DNA of 17,231 bases, taken from assembly GCA_937930135.1 (NCBI GenBank), contig CALGVO010000181.1, positions 1-17,231 of the forward strand, in the 5' to 3' direction. Below the pieces are notes generated by a model, which did not search any database, had not been told where the DNA came from, and worked only from the letters and a program-made list of their open reading frames with translations. This stretch comes from an uncultured Synechococcus sp. GTDB lineage: Bacteria > Cyanobacteriota > Cyanobacteriia > PCC-6307 > Cyanobiaceae. The number at the start of each line of letters is the position of its first letter. Position 1 is the stretch's first letter. Position numbers and translations under genes: made by a program. Positions 1 through 8,240 of this stretch are shown here, piece after piece.

Positions 1-230
1 GCAAGCTGGTGGACCGGGCCCTGCGGATCTTGCGCGATCTGGCGGGGGTGCCCCGGGAGGACGGGGAGCGCTTGCTGCAGGCAGCGGGAGGCTCGGTGAA
101 GCTCGCCTTGCTGATGGCCGCAACGGGCCTGGAGGCGGAGCCGGCGCGAGCCTGTCTGCGTGAGCACAATGAACAACTACGGTCCTCCCTTGCCTCCTGT
201 GGCGCCACACTGCGCAGCGTCGACAGCTGA
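1..230 (+). CDS. murQ: N-acetylmuramic acid 6-phosphate etherase, C-terminal part (5' truncated by window edge)
   Basis: Only the last 75 or so codons are in the window; the first complete codon begins at base 3 and the TGA is at 228-230. The visible part starts KLVDRALRILRDLAGVP and continues with GGSVKLALLMAATGLE and an acidic/arginine-rich tail. This matches the C-terminal helical region of MurQ, where the usual pattern is 'GG-VK-AI-M---G-----A---L'. MurQ cleaves the lactyl ether of MurNAc-6-phosphate to give GlcNAc-6-phosphate and D-lactate in cytoplasmic peptidoglycan recycling. The SIS sugar-isomerase domain and catalytic residues lie upstream, outside the window, so intactness cannot be judged. 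It converges on mtnP with only 13 bases between the stops. Confidence 0.82.
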   Translation, partial: KLVDRALRILRDLAGVPREDGERLLQAAGGSVKLALLMAATGLEAEPARACLREHNEQLRSSLASCGATLRSVDS

Positions 231-243
231 GCGCCGCGGTGGT

Positions 244-1203
244 TTAGCCCTCATTGGAGCTGGTGCTCACCGTGTTGGTGCTCTCCTGATCAGCGCTCAC
301 CGGGCCCCAATAGGGGGCGGTGAACAGATCAAGTCTCTGCCTCGTTTCAGCGGGAACGGCTTCCGGCGCCGTCATCAGGGCGTCCTTGAGAGCTGTGTGG
401 GCCAAGGACTCGGGCCGCCGCTGCTTCAGAGACTCCATCAATTGGTGGAGGATCGGACCGGTGGCCACCGCATTGGCGCGCAGATTGCCCACCACCATCT
501 CCACCGACACGGCGTCGTGGTCGTTGTGCCAGCAATCAAAGTCGGTGACCATACTCAGGGAGGCGTAGGCGATTTCCGCTTCCCGTGCCAGTCGTGCTTC
601 GGTGTGATTGGTCATGCCGATCACATCACAGCCCCAGTTGCGGTAGAGCTCGCTTTCCGCTCGGGTCGAAAACGCCGGTCCCTCCATGCAGAGGTAGGTG
701 CCGCCCCGATGCAGGTGGTGCCCGGATGGCATCTCCGCTTCGGCGGCGTTGGCGAGCAGGTCGCTGAGGCGGGAGCAGAAGGGTTCTGCCAGGCTGACGT
801 GGGCGACGCAACCCTCCCCGAAGAACGACTGGGGCCGCTGCATCGTTCGATCAATGAACTGGGAAGGCACCACCATGTCGCGTGGGCGCAGATGGTCCCG
901 TAGTGAGCCCACCGCCGAGACGGAGACCAACCAGCGCACGTTGAGGGAGCGCAGCGCCCAGATGTTGGCGCGATAGGGCACCTCACTCGGGAGCAGGTGA
1001 TGCCCACGCCCATGGCGAGCCAGAAACACCACGTCCACCCCATTGAGCCGACCGACCCGCAGGGGGTCGGAGGGGGTGCCGAAGGGGGTGTTCACCACCA
1101 CCTCCTGCACATCCGAAAGCCCGTCGATGGCATAGAGACCACTGCCACCGATCACTCCCACCCGGGCCGCATCGAGGGGCGCCGTCCCTGCCGAAGCGTT
1201 CAT
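244..1203 (-). CDS. mtnP: S-methyl-5'-thioadenosine phosphorylase
   Basis: A 319-residue cytosolic enzyme of the PNP/MTAP phosphorylase family. It splits 5'-methylthioadenosine, the by-product of polyamine synthesis, with phosphate into adenine and 5-methylthioribose-1-phosphate, the first step of methionine salvage. Visible motifs: phosphate-binding GVIGGSGL (residues 16-23), RHGRGH (63-68), YRANIWAL (77-84), [17 protein letters not shown] (168-184), GMTN (196-199) and TDFDCW (220-225). The TDFDCW motif with two aspartates is typical of MTAP and adenine recognition, against the Asn seen in guanosine/inosine-type PNPs. The length is slightly above usual because of a polar C-terminal tail of about 25 residues ([17 protein letters not shown]). 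The ATG start fits an N-terminus shortly before the first beta strand. The gene diverges from the cyclophilin gene across a short spacer and its stop lies 13 bases from that of murQ. Confidence 0.92.
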   Translation of the reverse strand: MNASAGTAPLDAARVGVIGGSGLYAIDGLSDVQEVVVNTPFGTPSDPLRVGRLNGVDVVFLARHGRGHHLLPSEVPYRANIWALRSLNVRWLVSVSAVGSLRDHLRPRDMVVPSQFIDRTMQRPQSFFGEGCVAHVSLAEPFCSRLSDLLANAAEAEMPSGHHLHRGGTYLCMEGPAFSTRAESELYRNWGCDVIGMTNHTEARLAREAEIAYASLSMVTDFDCWHNDHDAVSVEMVVGNLRANAVATGPILHQLMESLKQRRPESLAHTALKDALMTAPEAVPAETRQRLDLFTAPYWGPVSADQESTNTVSTSSNEG

Positions 1204-1268
1204 TGGCTGATCGAGTCGTCAGCAACCATCATCGCCTGCTTAGGCTGGCTGTTTGCGCAACCCACCCC
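1204..1268. promoter_or_regulatory. Short divergent intergenic region between mtnP and the PPIase gene
   Basis: These 65 bases are the only non-coding DNA between two genes read away from each other, so promoters for both probably lie here or extend into the opposite coding sequence. I could not find a convincing -35/-10 pair on either strand. The assignment rests on geometry alone. Confidence 0.3.
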
Positions 1269-1709
1269 TTGACGACTGTTCTGATGGAGACGGACGCCGG
1301 CCTGATCCGGCTGGAGATGTTCGATGCCGACGCTCCGAACACCGTGGCCAACTTCGTCAAACTGGTCCGCGACGGCTTTTATGACGGTCTTGCCTTCCAT
1401 CGCGTCATTGACGGCTTCATGGCCCAGGGTGGCTGCCCCAACTCCCGTGAAGGTGCTAAGGGCATGCCCGGCACCGGGGGGCCTGGATACACGATCGACT
1501 GTGAGATCAACAGTCGCAAGCACGTGCCCGGTGCTCTCTCGATGGCCCATGCCGGCAAGAACACCGGTGGCAGTCAGTTTTTCATCGTGCATGAAGCCCA
1601 GCCCCATCTCGACGGGGTCCACACCGTCTTCGGCCAGACCGGCGACATGGCCGTGGTTCTGGCTCTGAAGAACGGCTCTCGGATCACCAAGGTGAACGTC
1701 GAAGACTGA
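1269..1709 (+). CDS. Cyclophilin-type peptidyl-prolyl cis-trans isomerase
   Basis: A 146-residue single-domain cyclophilin (PpiB-like) that catalyses cis-trans isomerisation of prolyl bonds during folding. The active-site signature is clear: [13 protein letters not shown] with the catalytic Arg at about residue 45, [14 protein letters not shown] (97-109) and [10 protein letters not shown] (115-124), where His replaces the Trp of eukaryotic cyclophilin A, as is common in bacterial enzymes. I chose the TTG at 1269, giving [11 protein letters not shown], because this matches the N-terminus usual for cyanobacterial homologues and leaves room for upstream signals. An ATG at 1284 would give a protein shorter by five residues. 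A TTG at 1203 would add 22 residues that resemble no known N-terminus. There is no signal peptide, so it should be cytoplasmic. It ends 30 bases from the convergent ribBA stop. Confidence 0.9.
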   Translation: MTTVLMETDAGLIRLEMFDADAPNTVANFVKLVRDGFYDGLAFHRVIDGFMAQGGCPNSREGAKGMPGTGGPGYTIDCEINSRKHVPGALSMAHAGKNTGGSQFFIVHEAQPHLDGVHTVFGQTGDMAVVLALKNGSRITKVNVED

Positions 1710-1739
1710 GCTGCTTCGAAGAAGGAGCAATTGATCAGG

Positions 1740-3416
1740 TCAGCTCCACTGAATCAGGGCGACGTCATTGCTGCAGAGCGGCAATGGCGATGCCCCGTTC
1801 CGCTCAGGCGAGCTGGTCCGCAGCTCCTCCAGCTGCCGTTCCTCTCGCTCCAGGGTCTGGGGCGGGTGGTTCAGCTGGTCGGGCCTTGATGTGTGATAGA
1901 TGCCGATCCGGCGCGTGATCGGCCAGGACGCCATGGCGCTCAGCAAGCGGGTCAATCGTCTGTCCAAGGGTTCAGCGGCGCTGGTCTCCCCCTCACCCGC
2001 AGGTTCTGCGGTGGCATCTCCCAGCCGCCAGGCGAACTGGGGGCGTTCCCACAGGGCCAGCAATCGGGGCGACTGCACGGGGACCAGCACCAATCCTTCG
2101 ATCGCGGCGGCCTCCGAGGCCATGGCCAGGGGCTGCGGCAGGGCGTCCGCCGGCAGGGTGCCGTCCCAGCAGATCACCGTGGAGACCTCGTGGATCCAGT
2201 GGCCGAGCTTGTCCCGTTTCACGGCGAGATAGTCGGCGTTGTGATCACCGGGTTCGATCACCAGGGGCACCCGCTCCACCACCTCGAGTCCATAACCATC
2301 GAGGCCGGCGATCTTGCGCGGATTGTTGGTGAGCAGACGCAGGCGGTGAATGCCCAGGTCGCTGAGGATCTGGGCACCGACGCCGTAGTTGCGCAGATCC
2401 GCCGGAAAGCCCAGTTTCTCGTTCGCTTCCACCGTGTCGAGCCCGCCATCCTGAAGGCTGTAGGCCTTCAGTTTGTTGATCAGGCCGATGCCACGACCTT
2501 CCTGACGCAGATACACCACCACGCCTTCGCCTTCGGCTTCGATGCGGGCCAGGGCCGATTCCAGCTGGGGCCTGCAGTCGCAGCGCAGGGAGCCAAAGGC
2601 ATCGCCGGTGAGGCATTCGGAGTGCATCCGCACCAACACCGGTTCCTGAAGCTGTTGCGGATCTCCCTTGATGATCGCCACATGTTCACTGCCATCGAGT
2701 TCGTTGCGGTAGCCGATCGCCTGGAAGCTGCCGAACAGGCTCGGCAGGGTGGCCTGGGCCTGGCGACGCACGAATCGCTCGTTGTTGAGGCGATAGCGAA
2801 TCAGGTCGGCAATGCTGATCAGGCGCAGGTTCCACTGGCGGGCGTAGTCGCGCAGTTCCGGCAGCCGCGCCATCGAGCCATCGGCGTTCTGAATTTCGCA
2901 GATCACTCCGGCAGGGATGAGGCCCGCCAACTGGGCCAGATCCACCGCGGCTTCGGTATGACCTGCTCGTTTGAGCACCCCGCCCTGGCGGGCGCGCAGG
3001 GGAAAGATGTGGCCGGGGCGGCGCAGATCGGCCGGGCGCGCATCCGGACGCAGGGCGATCTGAATGGTGCGTGAGCGGTCGTCGGCGGAAATGCCCGTGC
3101 TCACGCCATGTTCCGGGCCGGCATCGATGCTGACCGTGAAGGCGGTCTGATTGGCATCGGTGTTGCGATCCACCATCAAGGGCAGATCGAGGGCATCCAG
3201 GCGTTCCCCCTCCATGGCCAGGCAGATCAACCCCCGGGCATGGGTGGCCATGAAATTGATCTGATCCGGTGAGGCGAACTGGGCGGCACAGATCAGATCG
3301 CCTTCATTCTCCCGACGTTCGTCATCGACAACAACGACACACTCTCCGTTGCGGATCGCCGCCAGGGCATCGGAAATCGAATCGAAGGAAATGGCTGTTG
3401 TTCGCGCTGTGGTCAT
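1740..3416 (-). CDS. ribBA: Bifunctional 3,4-dihydroxy-2-butanone 4-phosphate synthase / GTP cyclohydrolase II
   Basis: This 558-residue fusion carries both entry enzymes of riboflavin synthesis. The N-terminal RibB domain (about residues 10-205) makes 3,4-dihydroxy-2-butanone 4-phosphate from ribulose 5-phosphate; [10 protein letters not shown] (31-40), RPGHIFPL and HTEAAVDLA are its acidic, metal and substrate motifs. The RibA domain (about 210-415) opens [17 protein letters not shown] supplies three zinc cysteines (268, 279, 281), followed by RQEGRGIGL and NNPRKI. Beyond it lies a C-terminal part of about 140 residues that is not needed by either fold; cyanobacterial RibBA proteins are commonly this long, so I do not read it as an artefact. 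The ATG at 3416 gives [13 protein letters not shown] just before the RibB core. An open frame extends a further 103 codons upstream, but that runs across argC and is not coding. The gene diverges from argC with 40 bases between starts. A riboflavin riboswitch would not fit there. Confidence 0.94.
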   Translation of the reverse strand: MTTARTTAISFDSISDALAAIRNGECVVVVDDERRENEGDLICAAQFASPDQINFMATHARGLICLAMEGERLDALDLPLMVDRNTDANQTAFTVSIDAGPEHGVSTGISADDRSRTIQIALRPDARPADLRRPGHIFPLRARQGGVLKRAGHTEAAVDLAQLAGLIPAGVICEIQNADGSMARLPELRDYARQWNLRLISIADLIRYRLNNERFVRRQAQATLPSLFGSFQAIGYRNELDGSEHVAIIKGDPQQLQEPVLVRMHSECLTGDAFGSLRCDCRPQLESALARIEAEGEGVVVYLRQEGRGIGLINKLKAYSLQDGGLDTVEANEKLGFPADLRNYGVGAQILSDLGIHRLRLLTNNPRKIAGLDGYGLEVVERVPLVIEPGDHNADYLAVKRDKLGHWIHEVSTVICWDGTLPADALPQPLAMASEAAAIEGLVLVPVQSPRLLALWERPQFAWRLGDATAEPAGEGETSAAEPLDRRLTRLLSAMASWPITRRIGIYHTSRPDQLNHPPQTLEREERQLEELRTSSPERNGASPLPLCSNDVALIQWS

Positions 3417-3456
3417 TATCGACACCGTTACGATCAGCCGGCGTCCAGCCCGGCTC

Positions 3457-4551
3457 ATGCAGAGCGTCTCCCCCGCCCTTCCCGACACGCCCGTTGGCAG
3501 GGTTGCTGTGATCGGGGCGTCCGGATACGGCGGTCTGCAGACGCTTCGCTTGCTGCAGAACCATCCTGGGCTGGTGGTCACCTTTCTCGGTGGTGAACGC
3601 AGTGCCGGCCAACGCTGGAGTGAACTCTGCGCCTTTCTCCCCCTGGCGGATGACCCGATCATCGAGAAGCCAGATGCGGATCGGATCGCCGAGCAGGCAG
3701 ATTTTGCCGTTCTGAGTCTTCCCAACGGTCTGGCCAGTGACCTGGTGCCGGCGCTGCTGGAGCGAGGTGTTCGGGTGGTGGATCTCTCCGCTGACTATCG
3801 CTATCGCTCACTGGAGCAATGGAGTCAGGTGTATGTGCATGAGGCGTCCCAGCGCCAGCGGCAGGATGCCGATCTCTGCGAACAGGCCGTGTATGGATTG
3901 CCGGAATGGAATGGGCCGGCAATCGCCACAGCGCCGCTCGTGGCCGCTCCCGGTTGTTTTCCCACCGCCAGCCTGTTGCCCCTGCTTCCTTTTCTGAAAC
4001 AGGGCCTGATTGAAACCGAAGGGCTGATCATCGATGCCAAAACCGGCACCTCCGGTGGTGGTCGGGCCGCCAAGGAGAACCTGCTGCTTTCCGAGGCTGC
4101 GGAGTCGATCGCGCCCTATGGCGTGATCGGCCATCGCCACACCTCCGAGATCGAACAGCTCGCCAGCCAGGCCGCCGGTTGTGGCATCCAGCTGCAGTTC
4201 ACGCCCCACCTGGTGCCGATGGTGCGCGGTTTGCTGGCCACCGTGTATGGCCGCCTGCGCGACCCCGGCCTCACAGCTGAAGACTGCACCACCGTGCTGG
4301 AGGCTTTTTACCGCCATCACCCCTTCATCCGGGTGCTTCCGGTGGGCACCTACCCCGCAACGAAGTGGGTGCGCCACACCAATCTTTCGCTGCTGTCGGT
4401 GCAGGTGGATCAGCGCAACAGCCGCCTGGTGCTGATGAGCGCTGTCGACAACCTGATCAAGGGGCAGGCCGGTCAGGGGGTGCAGTGCCTCAATCTGATG
4501 GCGGGTCTCCCCGTGGCCACCGGCTTGCCTCTGGCACCCTTCTACCCCTGA
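3457..4551 (+). CDS. argC: N-acetyl-gamma-glutamyl-phosphate reductase
   Basis: A 364-residue cytosolic enzyme that reduces N-acetyl-glutamyl 5-phosphate to the semialdehyde with NADPH, the third step of arginine synthesis. The Rossmann NADP motif is GASGYGG (20-26). The catalytic cysteine sits in [10 protein letters not shown] (Cys167), with KTGTSGGGR (195-203) and the active-site histidine region HRHTSEIEQ (226-234). DLSADYRYR (109-117) and PHLVPMVRG are also family hallmarks, and the length fits type 1 ArgC. The ATG at 3457 is the best start: the frame is open further upstream but that part overlaps ribBA. It gives an N-terminus about 10 residues longer than strictly needed before the GRVAVIG strand. 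The last 10 bases overlap the end of the convergent purN gene. Confidence 0.95.
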   Translation: MQSVSPALPDTPVGRVAVIGASGYGGLQTLRLLQNHPGLVVTFLGGERSAGQRWSELCAFLPLADDPIIEKPDADRIAEQADFAVLSLPNGLASDLVPALLERGVRVVDLSADYRYRSLEQWSQVYVHEASQRQRQDADLCEQAVYGLPEWNGPAIATAPLVAAPGCFPTASLLPLLPFLKQGLIETEGLIIDAKTGTSGGGRAAKENLLLSEAAESIAPYGVIGHRHTSEIEQLASQAAGCGIQLQFTPHLVPMVRGLLATVYGRLRDPGLTAEDCTTVLEAFYRHHPFIRVLPVGTYPATKWVRHTNLSLLSVQVDQRNSRLVLMSAVDNLIKGQAGQGVQCLNLMAGLPVATGLPLAPFYP

Positions 4552-5252
4552 GCGGGGCCGGGGGGCGTTTGGGGTGAAGTGCGCCAGCGCTTCGCCGCGA
4601 GCGCCACGGCCCAGGGCAGGAGCCGATGTTCCTGCACCCGGATCCGCGCCGCCAGTCGGGCTGGATCGTCGCCGGGAAGCACCGGAACGGCGGCCTGGGC
4701 CAACAGTGGACCGGAATCCACGTCCTCACAGACCAGATGGGCGGAGCAGCCACTGATCGGCACATCGGCGGCCAGGGCCTGTCCCACCGCATCGAGACCT
4801 CGGAAGCTGGGCAGCAGAGACGGATGCAGGTTGATCAGCCGTTGCGGAAAGGCCTCGATCAGCACCTGGGTGACGATGCGCATCCATCCCGCCATCACCA
4901 CCGCTTCCACTGCATCGGCCTGGAAGCTGGCCACCAGGGCGCGATCGAGATCCTCTCGCGTCTCGAAGTGACGGTGGTCGTGCAGCACCCAAGGAATGCC
5001 GAGCCGATCCGCCCGCGCCTTGGCACCGCAATCGGCCTTGTTCACCACCAGGAGCAGCAGCTGGGCCTGCAGCAGCCCCTCGTTGCAGGCCAGGGCCAGG
5101 GCCTCGAGATTGGTTCCCTCGCCTGAGGCCATGACCCCGAGGCGCAAGGGTGGATCGAACTGGGGCCAGTTGTCGATCTCCGGCACCAGCAGAGAGGCTG
5201 AAGCCTGATCCCCGGGTTGCACTGCCTGGCTAGGGTTCGAAAAAGCGGGCAT
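4542..5252 (-). CDS. purN: Phosphoribosylglycinamide formyltransferase (10-formyl-THF dependent)
   Basis: A 236-residue GAR transformylase that moves a formyl group from 10-formyltetrahydrofolate to glycinamide ribonucleotide in de novo purine synthesis. The core starts at LRLGVMASGEGTNLEAL (about 36-52), the phosphate-binding loop. The catalytic triad is visible: Asn141 and His143 in INLHPSLLPSFRGLD, and Asp179 in EDVDSGP. It carries about 35 polar residues before the first strand that the E. coli enzyme lacks. The ATG at 5252 is preferred because it avoids overlap with the divergent gene. An ATG at 5261 would add three residues and make the two start codons overlap by two bases (5260-5261). 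At the other end, the stop overlaps the last codons of argC. Confidence 0.92.
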   Translation of the reverse strand: MPAFSNPSQAVQPGDQASASLLVPEIDNWPQFDPPLRLGVMASGEGTNLEALALACNEGLLQAQLLLLVVNKADCGAKARADRLGIPWVLHDHRHFETREDLDRALVASFQADAVEAVVMAGWMRIVTQVLIEAFPQRLINLHPSLLPSFRGLDAVGQALAADVPISGCSAHLVCEDVDSGPLLAQAAVPVLPGDDPARLAARIRVQEHRLLPWAVALAAKRWRTSPQTPPGPAQG

Positions 5253-5259
5253 TTGGTTC

Positions 5260-5595
5260 ATGTCCCATCTCTCCATCCTGCCCACCGTGCTCACCGACCT
5301 CGATGGTCTGGCGGCAGCGTTGGAAGCTGAGGGCTACAGCGTCAGCCGGAACAGCACGGTGGCCACGCTCGCCTCCGGCGTGCTGTCCGTTGATCTCCTC
5401 GCGTCTCGACACGGTCGGCCCTGCCTCGCCTGGCGACGCCCGGCGCCGGAGCAGCCCCTCGAGCTGATCACTGACCTGCAGCGACAGGTGTGGAGTGCCG
5501 CGACCCAGGTGCGGCTGCGGAAGATCTTGCGGCGTTATGCCTTGATCCAGGCCTTGAACAGCGTGGACGATCGCGTTGTCGTCAGCGTCGACTGA
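5260..5595 (+). CDS. DUF1257 (Ycf35-like) family protein
   Basis: A 111-residue protein starting MSHLSILPTVLTDLDGLAAA, followed by a GY turn and a short beta-rich section, and ending with an RLRKILRRYALIQAL helix and DDRVVVSVD. The MSH-x(3-6)-T-x(2)-x-D-x(2)-L-x(2)-A-L start and the 'Y----' C-terminal helix are the pattern of DUF1257, known as Ycf35 in red-algal plastids and found throughout cyanobacteria. The molecular role is unknown to me. It has no membrane segment or signal peptide and should be soluble. It is the first gene of a tight + strand cluster with an M61 peptidase and a peptidoglycan amidase. Its ATG lies 7 bases from the divergent purN start, so its promoter probably lies inside purN. 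Confidence 0.78.
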   Translation: MSHLSILPTVLTDLDGLAAALEAEGYSVSRNSTVATLASGVLSVDLLASRHGRPCLAWRRPAPEQPLELITDLQRQVWSAATQVRLRKILRRYALIQALNSVDDRVVVSVD

Positions 5596-5599
5596 AGTC

Positions 5600-7306
5600 T
5601 TGTCTGCCGCTCCTGTCGTCACACTCCGGCTCGATCTGCGGGATGCCGCCTCCCAGACGCTGCGCATTGAGCAGAGCTGGATTCCACGCCATGCCCAGGC
5701 CCAATGGCAACTGCCGATCTGGACGCCGGGCTCCTACACGGTGCGCGATCCTGTGCAGCACTTGCATTCGCTCTGCCTGCGCCAGGGTGATCTCGTCCTA
5801 GCACCGCAGCGCCGCTCCCCCTCGCATTGGAGTGCAACCGTTGAGCCGGGCTCGCCGCTCCGTCTGAGCTACCAGCTGGAGGCGCGTCAGCTCACGGTGC
5901 GCACCTGCTATTTAGATCCCGACTTCGCCTCTCTCTGCCTCTCAGCGGTGGCGATGCTCGTGGAGGGAGAGCGCTGGACCGAACACCACCTGGAGCTGCA
6001 ATTGCCTGGCGAATGGCAGGCCCATGTGCCTTTGCCGCAGGAGTCGGGTTTGTATCGTGCTGAGCATTTTGATGCGTTGGTGGATAGCCCGGTGCATGCC
6101 GGTGACTTTCCGGCTCAGACTTTCGAGGTGGAGGGGTTCCGTCATGAGCTGGTGCTGATCGGCGCCCCACCCCAGGGCTGGCCCTCCACCCTGCTGGCCG
6201 ACATTGAGGCCGTGTGCACCGCCACCTGTCTCCTCATGGCTGAGCCCCCGCCGGCCGGTGATCGCTACCAGCTGGTGATCCAGATGCTGGACCAGGGTTA
6301 CGGCGGACTGGAACACGATCATGGCGCCGTGCTCCAGTTCTCGTGGTCGGCTCTGGCGTCCGGGAGCGGCTATCACGAGCTGCTTCAGCTGGTGGGGCAT
6401 GAATATCTGCACCAGTGGAATGTGCGTCGACTGCGCCCGAAGGAGTACGTGCCCTATGACCACGGTGCCGCGGTCCTCTCCGATGGGTTGTGGTTTGCCG
6501 AAGGCGTCACCAGCTACTACGACCTGGCCCTGCCCCTGCTGGCGGGCCGCTCCGATCGCGATCAGTTGCTGAAAGATCTGGGGAGGGATCTGTCCCGGGT
6601 GTTGCTCAGCCCCGGTCTGCAGGTGCAGAGCCTGGCGGACAGTTCCCGCGAGGCCTGGGTGCGCCTCTACAAACGAACCCCGGCCGCTGCCGACAGCCAG
6701 ATCAGTTACTACCTGCTTGGCGCTGCCCTCGCCTTCTGCCTTGATGTGCAATTGCGACAGGCGGAGGCCAGCCTTGCCCAGGTGTTGCGCGATCTCTGGT
6801 GCCGGTTCGGCCGGAGCGGTCGCGGTTACGGTCGCGCCGACATTCAGGACCAGATCGCCCGGGTCTCCCCCCAGCTCGCCGCATCCCTGCCCGGCTGGTT
6901 GGACAACCGGGGCACCTTGCCGATCGAGGACTGCGTCAGTGCCATCGGCCTGCATCTGGAGCCGGTCCGGTCAGTCCAGAGCGACACCGGGCTGCAGTTG
7001 CGGCAGGACCGCGAGATGGTGGTGGTGGAGCGGGTGCGTCGCCACAGCCCAGGCCATGCGGCTGGCCTGGTGCCGGGCGATGAGTTGGTGGCGGTCCGTG
7101 GTCGTCGTCTGCACAATCTCGAGCAGTGGTCTCAGCTCCTGCGAGGCGATGATGCGTTGCCGATTGTGCTGGCTCGTCGCGGCGTGTTGGCAACAGCAAC
7201 CCTCATCAAAGCGGCACCGACCCTGGACCATTGGCAACTCCGCTGTGATCCTGAGGCGTCCCCTTCCGCCTGCGCACTCCGCGACGCATGGTTCCAGATC
7301 ACTTGA
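5600..7306 (+). CDS. M61 family metallopeptidase with C-terminal PDZ domain
   Basis: About 568 residues. The gluzincin zinc site HEYLHQWNVRRLRP (starting near residue 267) supplies two histidine ligands and the catalytic Glu, and WFAEGVTSYY about 30 residues later supplies the third, glutamate ligand (about 301). GYGGLEH (233-239) is the upstream conserved strand of M61 (glycyl aminopeptidase-like) enzymes. An N-terminal beta domain with PIWTPGSYTVRD comes first, and a PDZ domain (about 455-540, with GLVPGDELVAVRGRRL) closes the protein. There is no ATG near the 5' end. I chose TTG at 5600, four bases after the previous stop; TTG at 5576 would add eight residues and overlap that gene by 20 bases. 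No clear signal peptide is seen, so it is probably cytoplasmic or leaves by an unrecognised route. Its 3' end overlaps the amidase start by 19 bases, suggesting one transcript. The substrate is unknown. Confidence 0.9.
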   Translation: MSAAPVVTLRLDLRDAASQTLRIEQSWIPRHAQAQWQLPIWTPGSYTVRDPVQHLHSLCLRQGDLVLAPQRRSPSHWSATVEPGSPLRLSYQLEARQLTVRTCYLDPDFASLCLSAVAMLVEGERWTEHHLELQLPGEWQAHVPLPQESGLYRAEHFDALVDSPVHAGDFPAQTFEVEGFRHELVLIGAPPQGWPSTLLADIEAVCTATCLLMAEPPPAGDRYQLVIQMLDQGYGGLEHDHGAVLQFSWSALASGSGYHELLQLVGHEYLHQWNVRRLRPKEYVPYDHGAAVLSDGLWFAEGVTSYYDLALPLLAGRSDRDQLLKDLGRDLSRVLLSPGLQVQSLADSSREAWVRLYKRTPAAADSQISYYLLGAALAFCLDVQLRQAEASLAQVLRDLWCRFGRSGRGYGRADIQDQIARVSPQLAASLPGWLDNRGTLPIEDCVSAIGLHLEPVRSVQSDTGLQLRQDREMVVVERVRRHSPGHAAGLVPGDELVAVRGRRLHNLEQWSQLLRGDDALPIVLARRGVLATATLIKAAPTLDHWQLRCDPEASPSACALRDAWFQIT

Positions 7307-8223
7307 CCAAGCTGTGGAGCCGCTGGCGTACCGGCTGGGGCGCTGAGGGTCGCGATCCGTGGCGCTGGTTGCCTGTGGTCGGCTCCGGAGTGGCAATCTG
7401 CCTGATGGGAGCCCTCTGGCTCAGTGCCGAGGCCCCCAAGACGGGCGCTGAGCTGCGTCGCCCCTCCCTGCTGGAGTTGTTGGAGGAGGTCACGGAGCAG
7501 GGGCGACCGGAGCAAGCTCAACCGGATCAACCCCCACCGAAGCAGCCGCGGACGGTCGCCTGGTCATCGCCCCTTGCGCTGCAATGCAGCGGCATCGACC
7601 CGAAGCTGCGCCAGCGTCTCCTGCAGGAACGCCGCCAGTTTCCTGGTCGCCGACAGAGGATCGCCATCGATCCGACCAACTTCGGCGACCGCTACCGCCG
7701 CGACCCCTGGGGCCGCAACCTCAATCCCAGCCCCCGGGTGGTGGTGCTGCATGAAACCGTCTTTTCACTCCAATCCGCCCTCAACACCTTTCGCACACCC
7801 CACCCTCGCGATGAAGATCAGGTGAGCTATCACACCCTGATCGGCCTCGATGGAACGGTGGTGGATGTCGTGGATCCGCTCAAGCGGGCCTTTGGAGCGG
7901 GAAATTCCGCTTTTCTGGGGGAATGGGCAGCCACCAACCCCAACTTCCAGGGATCGGTGAACAACTTTGCCCTGCATCTCAGCCTGGAAACGCCGGAGGA
8001 CGGTCAGCACAATCATCCTGGCCACAGCGGTTACACCGAGGCGCAATACGACGCTCTGGCCTTGGTATTGCACGACTGGATCCGCACCTTCGGCATCCCG
8101 CCCGCTGCAATCACCACCCATCAACACGTGGATCTGGGCGGGGAGCGGGCTGATCCGCGCAGCTTCGACTGGTCGTCCCTGCAGCAGCGGCTCGCCGCTC
8201 TCGGCGATCTCTGCGCCGGATGA
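7288..8223 (+). CDS. Membrane-anchored N-acetylmuramoyl-L-alanine amidase (Amidase_2/PGRP type)
   Basis: A 311-residue protein with a basic N-terminus, one hydrophobic segment (about 28-46, WLPVVGSGVAICLMGALWL), a proline/glutamine-rich linker (about 70-90) and a catalytic domain from about 115. Zinc ligands of the T7-lysozyme/PGRP fold can be read: His155 in VVVLHETVF, His278 in TTHQHVDLGG and Asp289 in GERADPRSFDW, where Asp stands in place of the Cys of T7 lysozyme. VSYHTLIGLDGTV and NNFALHLSLE are the neighbouring conserved strands. The enzyme should cut the bond between MurNAc and L-alanine, on the periplasmic side if the segment is an N-in anchor. The ATG lies inside the M61 gene (19-base overlap), so translation may be coupled. 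It converges on the SLT-like gene with 17 bases between stops. Confidence 0.88.
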   Translation: MVPDHLTKLWSRWRTGWGAEGRDPWRWLPVVGSGVAICLMGALWLSAEAPKTGAELRRPSLLELLEEVTEQGRPEQAQPDQPPPKQPRTVAWSSPLALQCSGIDPKLRQRLLQERRQFPGRRQRIAIDPTNFGDRYRRDPWGRNLNPSPRVVVLHETVFSLQSALNTFRTPHPRDEDQVSYHTLIGLDGTVVDVVDPLKRAFGAGNSAFLGEWAATNPNFQGSVNNFALHLSLETPEDGQHNHPGHSGYTEAQYDALALVLHDWIRTFGIPPAAITTHQHVDLGGERADPRSFDWSSLQQRLAALGDLCAG

Positions 8224-8240
8224 GGCGTGGTTGCAGACCC

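Noticed and set aside
1710..1739. Possible terminator between the PPIase gene and ribBA (TGCTTCGAAGAAGGAGCA)
   Set aside because: The arms pair only imperfectly and there is no T-run on either side, so I do not call it a terminator.
1893..3074. 393-codon open frame on the + strand antisense to ribBA
   Set aside because: Shadow of the ribBA codon pattern; no domain, low-complexity His/Gln/Gly content.
3417..3456. Possible FMN riboswitch before ribBA
   Set aside because: Only 40 bases separate it from argC, far too short for an RFN element, and no conserved RFN pieces are seen.
3417..3725. 103-codon upstream extension of ribBA
   Set aside because: It overlaps the first part of argC, and its residues (Ser/Arg-rich) do not resemble any RibB N-terminus. 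The ATG at 3416 fits the family.
5942..6955. 337-codon open frame on the - strand antisense to the M61 peptidase gene
   Set aside because: The sense frame has a full zinc site and PDZ domain; the antisense frame has no recognisable motif.
8213..8228. Small hairpin CGCC-ggatga-GGCG at the amidase/SLT-like junction
   Set aside because: A four-base stem without a U-tract is expected by chance in DNA this rich in GC.
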